Source of the DNA: Collinsella sp.
GTDB lineage: Bacteria; Actinomycetota; Coriobacteriia; Coriobacteriales; Coriobacteriaceae
Length of the DNA stretch: 64,000 nucleotides
NCBI GenBank assembly: GCA_019414445.1
Contig: DXMA01000011.1
Location: 1-64,000 of the forward strand
Direction: 5' to 3'
Positions 8,520 to 17,438 of this stretch are shown here, in pieces (positions within the stretch are counted from its first letter, which is position 1; every line of letters starts with the position of its first letter). The notes below the pieces were generated by a model. The model did no database searches, was not told the DNA's origin, and was given only the letters and a program-made list of their open reading frames with translations. The position numbers and the translations under genes are program-made.

Positions 8520-8531
8520 CTTTCCGCCTCC

Positions 8532-8990
8532 CTATCTCTCGACGCTTCGCTGGGCGCGGGGCGCCTCGTGCTCGGCGGCGCGGCTCGCCTGGCGGGCGTG
8601 CTCGGCGCGCTCCGCGAGGTAGCGCGAGCGCCCTGCGTCAACGGCCTCCTTGAGCTGCGCCGGCATGACCTTCACGGTGTCCTTGACCGCGCGGCCGCCC
8701 TCGTCGAGCTCGGGCTGGCCGTCCGGGCCCATCACCGTCTTCCTCAGCCACACCTCGCGGTTCGCGAGCAGCGGTATGTCTCTGAAGTCGGCCCCCTTGA
8801 AGCGGCTCTCGTTCACGAACATGGGGCTGAACTCGTAGCCTCCCACGTCCACGCCGTCGACGACGGTGCCCTTGGGAAGGGTCGCCGAGTTGAAGGTCCT
8901 GGCCTCGCCGGTCGCGCGGTCAGTGTACTCGATGCCCTCGCGCACGAAGCTCTTGTGCAGCGAGAGGTACACGTTCTTCCTCTCTTCCAT
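8532..8990 (-). CDS. Unknown element protein with shared C-terminal ASRA motif
   Basis: A 152-residue protein; the ATG at 8990 follows GAGGAAAGAC, so the 160-residue reading is too long. The first ~115 residues (KNVYLSLHKSFVREG, then FNSATLPKGTVVDGVDVGG) look like a compact beta-rich domain that I do not recognise. The last ~30 residues carry LAERAEHARQASRAAEHEA, nearly the same tail found on two other proteins of this element (17435-17986 and 18044-18577). It sits between the VirB6-like gene and the adhesin gene. Confidence 0.65.
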   Translation of the reverse strand: MEERKNVYLSLHKSFVREGIEYTDRATGEARTFNSATLPKGTVVDGVDVGGYEFSPMFVNESRFKGADFRDIPLLANREVWLRKTVMGPDGQPELDEGGRAVKDTVKVMPAQLKEAVDAGRSRYLAERAEHARQASRAAEHEAPRAQRSVER

Positions 8991-9099
8991 GTCTTTCCTC
9001 CTTTTCGTTTTCAATCGGTCCTTGTCTTCATCCGCCGGGACGCGTGCCCCGGCGCGGCGCCCCTATCTCATGGCGACCGCCCCCTTCCTCGCTTTTCCG

Positions 9100-10101
9100 C
9101 TAGAAGCCGCTCACGATGTCGCGCGCCCAGGAGCCGCTCTTCACGAGGGCCAGGATGAGCAGCACGCACATGGCCAGGTACTGCAGCGCGTAGGTGAGCC
9201 CGTTCGCGACCGCGTCGGCCGGGGTGCCCGTCCCGGGGTTCGCTCCGGTGAGCCCGCCGAGCACGAGCGGGAACGATATGAGCAGCACGAGGATGATGAC
9301 GCCGGCGATGCAGACCGCCCCGAAGCTCTTCAGGTAGCCGAGGCCTATCTGGCGCGTGGCGTCCATGCCGAGGAACGCCAGCGGGATCGGGGCGAACGCG
9401 GCCATGATGTAGAGCTGGAGCGCGCGGGCCCAGCAGACCACGAGGGCGACGACGTAGGCCGCCAGCACCACGACCCAGCTGATGAGGCTCACGACGAGCA
9501 TGGCGATGAGCGACGGGATGTCGTCGTCGGTGGTGACGACGGACACCTCGGGCAGGTCGAGCGCGCCTCCGGCGCCGAAGAGCGCCTCGACTCGGTCGAT
9601 GGCGAGCCCGCAGACCTCGTAGATCGACGCCATCAGGTCGAAGCTGTTCTGTATGAGGAACAGGAACACGGCGAAGAACACGAGGAGGAAAACGACCTCC
9701 TTGACGCCGGGAAGGCTCTGGCTGCCGTCCATGCGCTGGGATATCTCGATGAGCTTCAGGGTGAAGACCAGGCCGAGCACCCCGCACCCGATCGGCAGGA
9801 TGGCCACCTGCCATACGCCCCGGGCGACGTCGTTCATGGTCAGGTCGCTCGAGCTCGTGAGCATGTGCGCGAAGTCGGCCGAGAGGATCCCGTTCGCGCC
9901 GATCGACCCGAGCACGCCCGTTTGCGCCTTGAACATCCAGTTGCAGCAGTCGCGCAGGAGGCCGCACAGCCAATCGTTGACGTCCCCGGCGATGTCGGCG
10001 TATGCCGGCTGCGCTGGGACGAGCAGGAGCGCGCAGAGGGCGAATGCCGTCGCGGCGGAGATGGCGAACGCCCTTCGGCGTCGCGATTCAAGCGCCCGCA
10101 C
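9100..10101 (-). CDS. VirB6/TrbL-like polytopic channel protein
   Basis: A 333-residue protein with an N-terminal signal-like segment ending AYA near residue 33, then several hydrophobic spans (VWQVAILPIGCGVLGLVF; FLLVFFAVFLFLI; LVVSLISWVVVLAAYVVALVV; AGVIILVLLISFPLVLGG; LAMCVLLILALV). This layout, with the loop MAAFAPIPLAFLG, fits the VirB6/TrbL inner-membrane channel subunit of Gram-positive type IV secretion systems. The GTG at 10101 is two bases after the upstream stop, preceded by GGAGGCGAT. The mature protein lacks catalytic motifs, as expected. Confidence 0.78.
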   Translation of the reverse strand: MRALESRRRRAFAISAATAFALCALLLVPAQPAYADIAGDVNDWLCGLLRDCCNWMFKAQTGVLGSIGANGILSADFAHMLTSSSDLTMNDVARGVWQVAILPIGCGVLGLVFTLKLIEISQRMDGSQSLPGVKEVVFLLVFFAVFLFLIQNSFDLMASIYEVCGLAIDRVEALFGAGGALDLPEVSVVTTDDDIPSLIAMLVVSLISWVVVLAAYVVALVVCWARALQLYIMAAFAPIPLAFLGMDATRQIGLGYLKSFGAVCIAGVIILVLLISFPLVLGGLTGANPGTGTPADAVANGLTYALQYLAMCVLLILALVKSGSWARDIVSGF

Positions 10102-10103
10102 GG

Positions 10104-10823
10104 CTACATCGCCTCCAGCGAGCCGCCGCGCGAAACCACGGTGACCACCGTCGAGGCGGGGTCGTCGAGCGTGAAGGTCGTCGACGCGACGTTCCCGGCG
10201 TAGTCGAGCCACACCTCCTTGTCCCAGGTGGCTCCCGTCGCCTGCGGGGACACCTCCGCCGCCTTCCCGGCGACGGCCTCCTCAATGGCGGCGGCGTCCG
10301 CGCCCAGCGCCTCGGGGAGGCGGTCGTCGGTGCCGGTCACGGAGAACGCTCCGTCTTGCGCCTTCTGAGGCACGTAGGCCTGCGTCAGGAGGTCGCAGGC
10401 CAGGGTGCGGGCGTCCCCGCCGCCCGAGACCTGGATGAGCGACAGGCCTCCCGCCTTGTCGCCGGTTCCCTTGACGTCGATGGGCACGCTGAGCACGCCG
10501 CCGGCCTCGGAGGGCTCCTCAGCGGAGAAGAACCAGGCGCGCTCTGAGCCGCCTGAGCTCTCCACCATGGCGCCCTCGACGATCCGCAGCGTGGCTGTCG
10601 GGTCGTCGGCGCCCGTCCATGCGGTGTTCCAGAGCGCCTCGGCGCCCGAGGCGGCCTTCCCGGTCGCCGCGTCGGCGCCTGCAGCCGCGGGCTGCTCTTG
10701 CTCCTGGGGACTATCCTGCGCGCCTTCCTGCGGGGCGATGGCGCAGCGCGCCGCGCCCGCGCCGAGCGCCACGATGAGCGCCCCGGCTGCGACGGCGGCC
10801 ATGACCCTTGACTTTCCCTGCAT
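10104..10823 (-). CDS. Exported transfer-operon protein, unknown family
   Basis: A 239-residue protein with a signal anchor (residues 6-28), an Ala/Glu/Gln-rich linker to about residue 65, then a folded domain with beta character (GGVLSVPIDVKG, ASTTFTLDDPASTVVTVVSRGG). A site AGATAGGAGAAACC precedes the ATG. It lies between the lysin and VirB6-like genes, the position of VirB8/TcpC-type assembly factors in related elements, but I see no sequence support for that assignment. No lipobox: Cys27 lacks the expected flanking residues. Confidence 0.6.
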   Translation of the reverse strand: MQGKSRVMAAVAAGALIVALGAGAARCAIAPQEGAQDSPQEQEQPAAAGADAATGKAASGAEALWNTAWTGADDPTATLRIVEGAMVESSGGSERAWFFSAEEPSEAGGVLSVPIDVKGTGDKAGGLSLIQVSGGGDARTLACDLLTQAYVPQKAQDGAFSVTGTDDRLPEALGADAAAIEEAVAGKAAEVSPQATGATWDKEVWLDYAGNVASTTFTLDDPASTVVTVVSRGGSLEAM

Positions 10824-10832
10824 TGGTTTCTC

Positions 10833-12434
10833 CTATCTCGCGGTGAGCGCGCAGCTGAAGCTGCCGATGCCGCTCGCTATGCGGCACACGTCGCCCGTTC
10901 GCGGCTCGTGTATGTACCTGTCGTCGCCGATGTAGATGGCCACGTGGCCCGAGCGGTAGAGGATGTCGCCGGGCTTCGCCTCCGAGAGCGGTATGCGCCT
11001 GAGCTCCTCGTACTGGGAACCCGTGTAGTGGCTTATGCGGATGCCCGCCTGCGCGTAGCAGTACTGCGTGAGCCCGCTGCAGTCGAGCGCCTTGCCGGGG
11101 GTCGAGCCTCCCCACACGTAGGGCACGCCGAGCTGGCTGTACGCCGCCTCGACGATCGCGTTCCCGTTCGCGGCCGGGTCCTTCAGGTCCTCGACCGTCA
11201 TGGAGTCGAGCCGGTAGAGGCCCCATTGCGCCATGATCGACTTCAGGGACTCGACGTAGGACGAGTCGGTCGCCCAGCCGGCGTCCTTGAGCCCCTCGGC
11301 CATCCTGTCCGAGTCGTGCCTCTCGATCGCCTCGCGGATGAGGGCGTTGCCCGAGTAGCGCTCCGCCTGCAGGAAGACCCTGCTGCGGAAGCGGATGCAC
11401 TCGGCGTCGCCGGTGAAGCGGATGAAGCTCGCCGTGATCTGGGTGTGCTCGCCGGGCACGTACTCCTCGCTGGTGGCCCAGTTCGCCTTGCCGGCCACCT
11501 CGGGGCAGCCCGCGTAGCCCGACCACCACTTCATGCCGAAGAGGTTGTGGTCGCGCTCTGCGAGCTGGCTCATGCGGTCGCCCTGGCCGGACTCCTGGAT
11601 GATCTGCGCGATGGTGCAGCCCGCCGGGTGCCCGTACTCCTCCTGGCACTCGAGCGCCGCCTCGACCATCTCGTAGGTGATGTAGGGCGGCAGCCCCTCG
11701 AGGCCCTGCTTGGAGGCCGCGTCGTCCCAGAAGCCGAACAGCGCGCTCAGCAGCTGCGCGACGGCGAGCGCGCAGGCGACGAAGGCCACGATGCCGGCCA
11801 CCGCCCCGAGCAGGGCGGGCGCCGCGCCCGAGACCGCGCCCGCGATCGCGGAGGCGGCGCCCTTCGACCCCGCGGCTCGGGCCGCCTCGCCCGACGCCTG
11901 CGCGGCCGCCTGGGCCGCCTGGTGCTTGGCCGGGGCGGTCGCGCCGGCTGCCTCGGGGCCGCGCGCGCCTCCCTTTGGGGCGCCGAGCGCGGTCGCCGCC
12001 TTGCGGCTGCCTTGGGCTGCTTTCTTCGCCTTCCTCTGCCGCAGCCTTCCCGCGGCCTTCTTGGCCGCGCGCCCCGCGTCGTACATGCCCGAGGCGCCCT
12101 CGAGCTCCTCCGAGTCGTCGAGCTGGGAGACGGCCTCCCGGGCGATCGCCAGCTTCGCCGCATCGACGCGCGAGCGCATCGCGGCCGCCGCGCGCCGGTC
12201 GCCGGCTGGTTGGGACAATTTGTCCCCGAGCCCGCCTTCCGGCGCGTCGGGCCTGGAAGGGCGCCCCTTCGCCGTTGCGGCGGGGCCTCCCGCCTCGTCG
12301 AGCGGGCCGGCACCCTCCGAGACGTTTCCCAGGGCGTCGCGCTCGGTCTCCGCGACGTCGCCCGCGGTGAGCACGTTGCGGCGCTGCGCCCCGACCACCT
12401 CGAGCATCCCGCCGCCCTCGCTCGGGCCGGCCAT
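10833..12434 (-). CDS. Bifunctional peptidoglycan hydrolase (glucosaminidase + NlpC/P60)
   Basis: A 533-residue cell-wall lysin of the transfer system. An Ala/Lys-rich cytoplasmic region (to about 190) is followed by a transmembrane span (APALLGAVAGIVAFVACALAVAQLL). A glucosaminidase-type domain has QIIQESGQGDRMSQLAERDHNLFGMKWW. A C-terminal NlpC/P60 domain has the catalytic Cys in LDCSGLTQYC, His in SGHVAIYIG and a third polar residue in RYIHEP. It is the VirB1-like enzyme that opens the wall for the conjugation channel. The start at 12434 (GGAGGAATAGGA) is two bases after the VirB4 stop; a longer frame runs into virB4 antiparallel phase and is rejected. Confidence 0.92.
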   Translation of the reverse strand: MAGPSEGGGMLEVVGAQRRNVLTAGDVAETERDALGNVSEGAGPLDEAGGPAATAKGRPSRPDAPEGGLGDKLSQPAGDRRAAAAMRSRVDAAKLAIAREAVSQLDDSEELEGASGMYDAGRAAKKAAGRLRQRKAKKAAQGSRKAATALGAPKGGARGPEAAGATAPAKHQAAQAAAQASGEAARAAGSKGAASAIAGAVSGAAPALLGAVAGIVAFVACALAVAQLLSALFGFWDDAASKQGLEGLPPYITYEMVEAALECQEEYGHPAGCTIAQIIQESGQGDRMSQLAERDHNLFGMKWWSGYAGCPEVAGKANWATSEEYVPGEHTQITASFIRFTGDAECIRFRSRVFLQAERYSGNALIREAIERHDSDRMAEGLKDAGWATDSSYVESLKSIMAQWGLYRLDSMTVEDLKDPAANGNAIVEAAYSQLGVPYVWGGSTPGKALDCSGLTQYCYAQAGIRISHYTGSQYEELRRIPLSEAKPGDILYRSGHVAIYIGDDRYIHEPRTGDVCRIASGIGSFSCALTAR

Positions 12435-12436
12435 TC

Positions 12437-14914
12437 CTATTCCTCCGCCTCTCGCGCCGCCCGGCGCATCTCGCGCTCGGCGACCTCTGCGGGCTTGGTG
12501 TTCCACAGGTCGTAGAGCGGGCCTTTCGGGAAGTCGTCGGTGATGGGCACGCGGATCCCAGCGCTGATGAGCAGGCCCTCGCCGGGCTTGACGGCGTCGC
12601 CGATGTAGCCGCGCTCCGTGGCGGAGAGCTGGAGCATCTCCGCCCATGCGTCGAGGTCGGCGGTGGACTGCTTGTGCAGCAGGAAGAACTCGGAGTTGAG
12701 CACCATGTCGCGGGCCTCGGCGTTGGCCAGCATGTGGCTCGTGTTCTGGCTGATGCCGGTGCAGATGAGGCCGAACTTGCGCCCCTCGCGCCACAGGCGG
12801 GCGAAGTACTCGACCACCGTCGGGTGCGCGAAGAGGCTCTGCACCTCGTCGATGTAGAGCCAGGTGTAGTTGGGGCGCGGCGGCGTTACCATCACGCGGT
12901 TGCGCACCATCTCGAGCGCCGTGATCATGCCGAACACGCGCATGTTCTGGCCGAGGCCGTGCATGTCGATGTTGGTGATGCGGTTGTCGAGCGCCACGTT
13001 GCTCTGGCCGTTGAAGAAGGAGAACGCGCCCTTCACGTAGCGCTCGTAGCGCAGCGCGATGTCGGCGGCCTCGGGCTCGGGCTGAGCGAGCAGCGCCGCG
13101 TGGAAGTCGCCGAGCGTGGGCAGGCGGCCGTCCCTCGCGCACTCCCGGTACGCCTCGCCGACGCAGCGGGCGATGATCGAGCGGTCGCGCTCAGGCAGGC
13201 CCTCGCGGCCCTCGGCCATGAGCGCGCTCGAGAGCGCGAGCACCGCGTCGGTCTTGTACGCGAGCTTGGCGGCGTCGGCGCGGTCCGCGACGTCGGCGGT
13301 GTCGAGGGGGTTGAGGACCGCCGAGCATCCCGGGGCGAGCTCGACGTTCGCGCCGCCGAGCGCGCCGACGAGGTTGCCGTACTCGCCGGCCGGGTCGAAG
13401 ATCACGACCTCGTCCTCGGGGTGTGCGAGAACGGTGTTGGTTATCTCGCGCTTCACCGAGAAGCTCTTGCCCGAGCCGGGCTTGCCGCACACGAAGCCCA
13501 TGGGGCTCGCCAGGCGCTTGCGGTCGCACAGCACCAGGTTCCCGCTCTCCTTGGACTGCCCGTAGTAGCCTCCGCCCGCCTCGTCGAGGCTCTGGCTGGC
13601 GAAGGGCATCTGCATAGCCACCTGCCCCGTGGTGAGGTAGCGGCTCACGGTGACGTGGTTGTCCCCGAGCGGGAGCACCGAGTTGAGAGCCTGGCGCTGC
13701 CGGAAGTGGAGCGGCTCGAGGCCGATCGTGCAGCCCTGCGCGACGCTCGTCACCTGCTGGACGCGGCGGTCGAGCTCCTCGAGGCTGTCGGCCCAGGTGT
13801 AGACGAGGCCCGTGTAGACGAACAGGCGCTCGGACTTGTTGCGCAGGAAGTCGAGCAGCTCCTCGGCCTCCTCCTTCGAGAAGCGCAGCTCGGGCGGCAG
13901 GATCTGGTAGTCGTAGCCCTTCTTCACGGCGCTCATCTGCTCGTCGATGATCTCCTTGTCCATCCAGTCGATCTGGCGCTTCACGAGCGCGAGCGCCTCG
14001 CTCTGCGCGATGGGCTGCACGTGCAGCGTCACGTTGAGCGGCAGCGGCAGGTCGATGATGGAGGCGAGGTAGGTCTCCTCGATGACCGACCCGAAGCTGC
14101 GCACCGCGAGCACCGCGCCGTAGCGCCCGTCGCTGCGGAAGCAGTCCGACCTGCCCTCGGGCTTGAAGTCGAGCGTGGAGGGCATGACGAAGTCCTTCGT
14201 TCTCGCGCCCGACGTCGGGGACAATTTGTCCCAGGAGAACTCGAAGCGCGACCCCGGGCGCAGCTGCCCCTGCAGAAGCTCGAGCCTCTCGGCGCCGTCG
14301 AGGGCGCGCGACGAGCAGCGTATGCGCGCGAGCGTCTGCTCCACGTCGCCCCGGATGCGCGCGAGCTTGGGCACCGCGGCGTCGACGTCGTCGGCGCCCA
14401 CGGCGTAGGTCAGGTAGCGGTGGCGCACGAGGTTCGAGACGCCCTCGCGCATCTTGTCGTTGAGGATCCGGTTGTACTCTTCGGCGAGCCCGGAGGTGGC
14501 GCGCTCCCCGGGCTCGAAGAAGACCTTGCGGCCGACCTCGTCGGCGGGGATGGGCGCGTTCACTACCTGGAGCTGCACGTGGGAGTCCGCCGGGAAGTAG
14601 TTGAACAGCGAGCTCATTACGGTGAAGGCCGTCTCGCGCGCCTCCTTGCGCGCGGACTGGTAGCTGATGTCGGAGAACTCGACCGTCTGGCTGAACACCC
14701 CGGGCATCACCTGGGCGATGCCATCCCTGTACATGGCGTCGTAGCCGACGTAGGCGGCCATCTCGCTCGAGCGGTCGCGCTCCCGGCGGCGCCTCTGCCG
14801 CTCGGCCTCCGCGCCCTTCGAGGCGTCCTTGCGCCCGCCCGTGCCGCCGAGGAGCAGCCCGAGGGTGCTCGGACGCTTCGGCCTATTCTCCTTGTTGGTT
14901 CTTGCTCGGCTCAT
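12437..14914 (-). CDS. VirB4/TraC-like conjugation ATPase
   Basis: An 825-residue ATPase powering substrate transfer or pilus assembly at the membrane. Walker A CGKPGSGKSFSV is near residue 477 and Walker B TWLYIDEVQSLF near residue 685, with the arginine/glutamine motif GISQNTSHM after it. The N-terminal ~430 residues match the CagE/TrbE domain position. Length is typical of Gram-positive VirB4. It overlaps the PrgI-like gene by 32 bases. Residues DKLS near 230 are written with AAA TTG codons as part of a 15-bp palindrome, unusual in this GC-rich gene. Confidence 0.95.
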   Translation of the reverse strand: MSRARTNKENRPKRPSTLGLLLGGTGGRKDASKGAEAERQRRRRERDRSSEMAAYVGYDAMYRDGIAQVMPGVFSQTVEFSDISYQSARKEARETAFTVMSSLFNYFPADSHVQLQVVNAPIPADEVGRKVFFEPGERATSGLAEEYNRILNDKMREGVSNLVRHRYLTYAVGADDVDAAVPKLARIRGDVEQTLARIRCSSRALDGAERLELLQGQLRPGSRFEFSWDKLSPTSGARTKDFVMPSTLDFKPEGRSDCFRSDGRYGAVLAVRSFGSVIEETYLASIIDLPLPLNVTLHVQPIAQSEALALVKRQIDWMDKEIIDEQMSAVKKGYDYQILPPELRFSKEEAEELLDFLRNKSERLFVYTGLVYTWADSLEELDRRVQQVTSVAQGCTIGLEPLHFRQRQALNSVLPLGDNHVTVSRYLTTGQVAMQMPFASQSLDEAGGGYYGQSKESGNLVLCDRKRLASPMGFVCGKPGSGKSFSVKREITNTVLAHPEDEVVIFDPAGEYGNLVGALGGANVELAPGCSAVLNPLDTADVADRADAAKLAYKTDAVLALSSALMAEGREGLPERDRSIIARCVGEAYRECARDGRLPTLGDFHAALLAQPEPEAADIALRYERYVKGAFSFFNGQSNVALDNRITNIDMHGLGQNMRVFGMITALEMVRNRVMVTPPRPNYTWLYIDEVQSLFAHPTVVEYFARLWREGRKFGLICTGISQNTSHMLANAEARDMVLNSEFFLLHKQSTADLDAWAEMLQLSATERGYIGDAVKPGEGLLISAGIRVPITDDFPKGPLYDLWNTKPAEVAEREMRRAAREAEE

Positions 14915-15308
14915 AGAGCTCGGCTCCTTTCTTCCTTGCCCTGCGCCTCGCGCGACGTCCCGGGCGGCCCGGGCGCGGCGAGCCCTCGGGGAGGCTCCCG
15001 GCGAGGCAGGGCTCGTACGCGAGCAGCTGCGGGGAGAGCTCGTGGGCCGCCAAAAGCGGCAGCAGCTCCTCGGCGCGCATGCCGAAGGGCCGCCAGAACC
15101 CGGCGAGCCAGAACGGCATGCTGCAGAGCATGATCGGGAAGGCCGCGTCCGCGACGTCTGCGTGCAGGCCCAGGTGGACGAAGGCCGCCGCCCCGACCGC
15201 GCTGCCGAAGCCGAGCGACACGCATGCGAGCGTGCGCAGGCTCATCTTCCCGACGATCTTCTCCTCGTACTCTCCGATGTCCTTCTGCACCGGTATCCGG
15301 AGCGCCAT
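14883..15308 (-). CDS. PrgI/VirB3-like membrane protein
   Basis: A 141-residue protein beginning MALRIPVQKDIGEYEEKIVGKMSLR, the characteristic start of PrgI-family proteins, followed by two hydrophobic segments (CVSLGFGSAVGAAAFVHLGL; FPIMLCSMPFWLAGF) and a basic C terminus. PrgI proteins are the VirB3 counterpart encoded immediately before VirB4 in Gram-positive ICEs, as here. It anchors VirB4 at the membrane. Confidence 0.88.
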   Translation of the reverse strand: MALRIPVQKDIGEYEEKIVGKMSLRTLACVSLGFGSAVGAAAFVHLGLHADVADAAFPIMLCSMPFWLAGFWRPFGMRAEELLPLLAAHELSPQLLAYEPCLAGSLPEGSPRPGRPGRRARRRARKKGAELYEPSKNQQGE

Positions 15309-15320
15309 CCGCGACGCCCC

Positions 15321-15536
15321 CTATGCCGGCAGCCAGGACGTGTCCAGCTGCCCGAAGTAGACCGACGCGGCGATGATGATCGCGCCGCCGGCGATGGTGG
15401 ATATGGCGGTCGCGATCTGCGGGCCGCCCTGCTGCTCCCTGATGGCCAGGCCGAGCGAGACCGCTCCCCACACGACCAGGAAGCCGCCGAGGAAGGTCAC
15501 GCAGCCCGACACGAGCTTGATGACGTTTGCGAGCAT
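15321..15536 (-). CDS. Maff2-like small membrane protein (VirB2/TrbC position)
   Basis: A 71-residue protein with two hydrophobic segments separated by a polar EQQGGPQ turn. Length, topology and location upstream of PrgI-VirB4 match the Maff2 family of Gram-positive conjugative elements, thought to be the pilin/channel-like VirB2 equivalent. A clear GCAAAGGAGAGC site precedes the ATG at 15536. Family call is by position and topology. Confidence 0.72.
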   Translation of the reverse strand: MLANVIKLVSGCVTFLGGFLVVWGAVSLGLAIREQQGGPQIATAISTIAGGAIIIAASVYFGQLDTSWLPA

Positions 15537-15620
15537 GCTGCTCTCCTTTGCATTCGGTTGACGATGTTCCTTGCTGCTCCTCCCCCGCGGCGGGGGAGGC
15601 CCGCGCCCTCCGCGGCCCCG

Positions 15621-17438
15621 TCACGAGGCGCCGTCCTTCCGCCTGCGGTACTCTGCGAAGTCGAACGGGCCTTGGCGGGCGGCCTCCTCGAGCAGGCGCG
15701 AGCGCGGGTGGCGCTCGAGCCGGTACTTCCGGTCCATGAGCGGCATGCAGCCGTTCACGAGCACGAGCGCGTCCTCGCGCGGCATGCGCGCCACCTCGGC
15801 GGGCTGTATGAGGTCGCGCTCGGAGATGCTGCGGTTCACGGTCTGGGTCCAGCCGGCGCCCCGCGAGTCGCTCTGCGTCTCGCTCGCCACCGTCTGCTTG
15901 CCGGCCATCTTGCTGATCTCCTCGTTGGTCTCGTTCGCCTTGCCGCCCAGGTAGAGCAGCGTGTCGCAGGCGTTCACGATGGTCTCGGCGTTGTTGTCGC
16001 CGTAGGTCTCCTTCAGCTGCGAGAGCGATTGGGCGATCATCGAGACGGCGATGTTCCTGCTGCGGGTGACGGCGATTGTCCGCTCGAAGTCGGGTATGCG
16101 CCCGATGTTGGCGAACTCGTCGAAGACGAAGTGCACCGTCGTGGGCAGCGAGCCGCCGTGCGCCTCGAGCGCCTCGGCGCAAAGCGCGCTCACGGCTGTG
16201 CCCATGAGCAGGGCGAACAGGAAGTCGAAGGTCGAGTCGGTGTCGCTCATAGACGCGAAGAGCGCGACTTTGGCGCCCTCGTCGCCCATGTGGGCGAGGT
16301 CGAGCTCGTCTTTGGAGGTGAGGTCGCGCACGGCGCGGATGGAAAGCGGCTTCAGGCGGACGTTGCAGCTCGAGAGCATCGACTTCATGGTGTCGCCGGC
16401 GGCCACGCGGAACTCGCGGTAGCTCGCGAGCGCGAAGTCGTCGGGGGGCGCGGGCTCGCGGACCTTGACCCACTCCCACGCGCCGTCCTCCTCGGCGAAG
16501 CCGCGCAGCGAACCGCCCTCCGCCGAGGCGCCGCCGCGCCTCACGTAGCGCTCGCCGGTCTCCAGCTCGCGGAACACCATGTCGAGCGGGCTCATGTAGC
16601 CCGGGTCGTCGCGTGCGTCGGCGAGCGAGAGCAGCGTGAGCAGCCCGTCGAGGTTTCGGTCGGCGGGCTCGCAGTGCATGACGAGGTAGGCCGTGAGCGC
16701 GGTGTAGACCAGCCGCTCGGCCTTCTCCCAGTAGGGGTCGCCCTTGTGGTCGGCGTCGCCCTCGGTGTTGGCGACGATGCCGCGGGCGAAGCGGATGACG
16801 CCCGCCTCGTCGCGTATGTAGGCTATGGGGTTGAAGCGCATGGAGCGCGTGAAGTCGATGGTGTCGAACGCGCGGATCTCGTAGCCGAGCTCCGCCAGCG
16901 CGCCGCCCATCTCGCGGATGAGCGTGCCCTTCGGGTCGGTCACGAAGAAGCTGGCGTTGGCCTGCAGGAGGTTCGGCTTGACGTAGTAGCGCGTCTTGCC
17001 GGTGCCCGGGCCGCCCACCACGAGCACGTTGTCGTTGGTGTCGGTGGAGAGGTCGAACCTGCGGCTCACGAGGCGGATGCGCGCGTTGTCGGTGAGGATG
17101 ATGTTGTTGTCGGGGTCCTTGGCGTCGCCGAAGGGCGCGATGTCCTTGCGCGTGGCCCACCTGGAGCTACCGTGCTCCTCGCCGTCGCGCCGGGCGCCCT
17201 TGGATCCCATGGAGCGCGCCCAGGCGACGAGCGCCGCGCACGCGCAGGCGGTCCCCGCGCACAGGGGAAGCGCCTCCGTTGAGAATACGCGCCCCGCGCG
17301 GAGCGCCGCCGGGATCGCCGCCATGGCGGCCTCCGGGTCGAGGATCGGGCTCGTGCCCGACGCCGCAAGGGCCGCGGCCGCGAAGTCTCCCGCGGCGAAC
17401 GCCGCCGCGGCCAGCGCTGCCGCCGCCTGCCACCTCAT
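15621..17438 (-). CDS. VirD4/TraG-type coupling protein
   Basis: A 605-residue ATPase that recruits the relaxosome to the secretion channel. Two N-terminal hydrophobic segments are followed by Walker A VVGGPGTGKTRYYVKPN (about residue 138) and Walker B VHFVFDEFANIG (about residue 436), then the RNIAVSMIAQSLSQL motif typical of TraG/VirD4. It starts at ATG inside the stop of the PcfB-like gene (ATGA), giving the PcfB-PcfC order known from enterococcal pCF10. Confidence 0.95.
   Translation of the reverse strand: MRWQAAAALAAAAFAAGDFAAAALAASGTSPILDPEAAMAAIPAALRAGRVFSTEALPLCAGTACACAALVAWARSMGSKGARRDGEEHGSSRWATRKDIAPFGDAKDPDNNIILTDNARIRLVSRRFDLSTDTNDNVLVVGGPGTGKTRYYVKPNLLQANASFFVTDPKGTLIREMGGALAELGYEIRAFDTIDFTRSMRFNPIAYIRDEAGVIRFARGIVANTEGDADHKGDPYWEKAERLVYTALTAYLVMHCEPADRNLDGLLTLLSLADARDDPGYMSPLDMVFRELETGERYVRRGGASAEGGSLRGFAEEDGAWEWVKVREPAPPDDFALASYREFRVAAGDTMKSMLSSCNVRLKPLSIRAVRDLTSKDELDLAHMGDEGAKVALFASMSDTDSTFDFLFALLMGTAVSALCAEALEAHGGSLPTTVHFVFDEFANIGRIPDFERTIAVTRSRNIAVSMIAQSLSQLKETYGDNNAETIVNACDTLLYLGGKANETNEEISKMAGKQTVASETQSDSRGAGWTQTVNRSISERDLIQPAEVARMPREDALVLVNGCMPLMDRKYRLERHPRSRLLEEAARQGPFDFAEYRRRKDGAS

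Noticed and set aside
12674..17282. Two ~820-codon plus-strand frames opposite virB4 and virD4
   Set aside because: Antisense GC shadows; the minus-strand products carry Walker motifs and family features.
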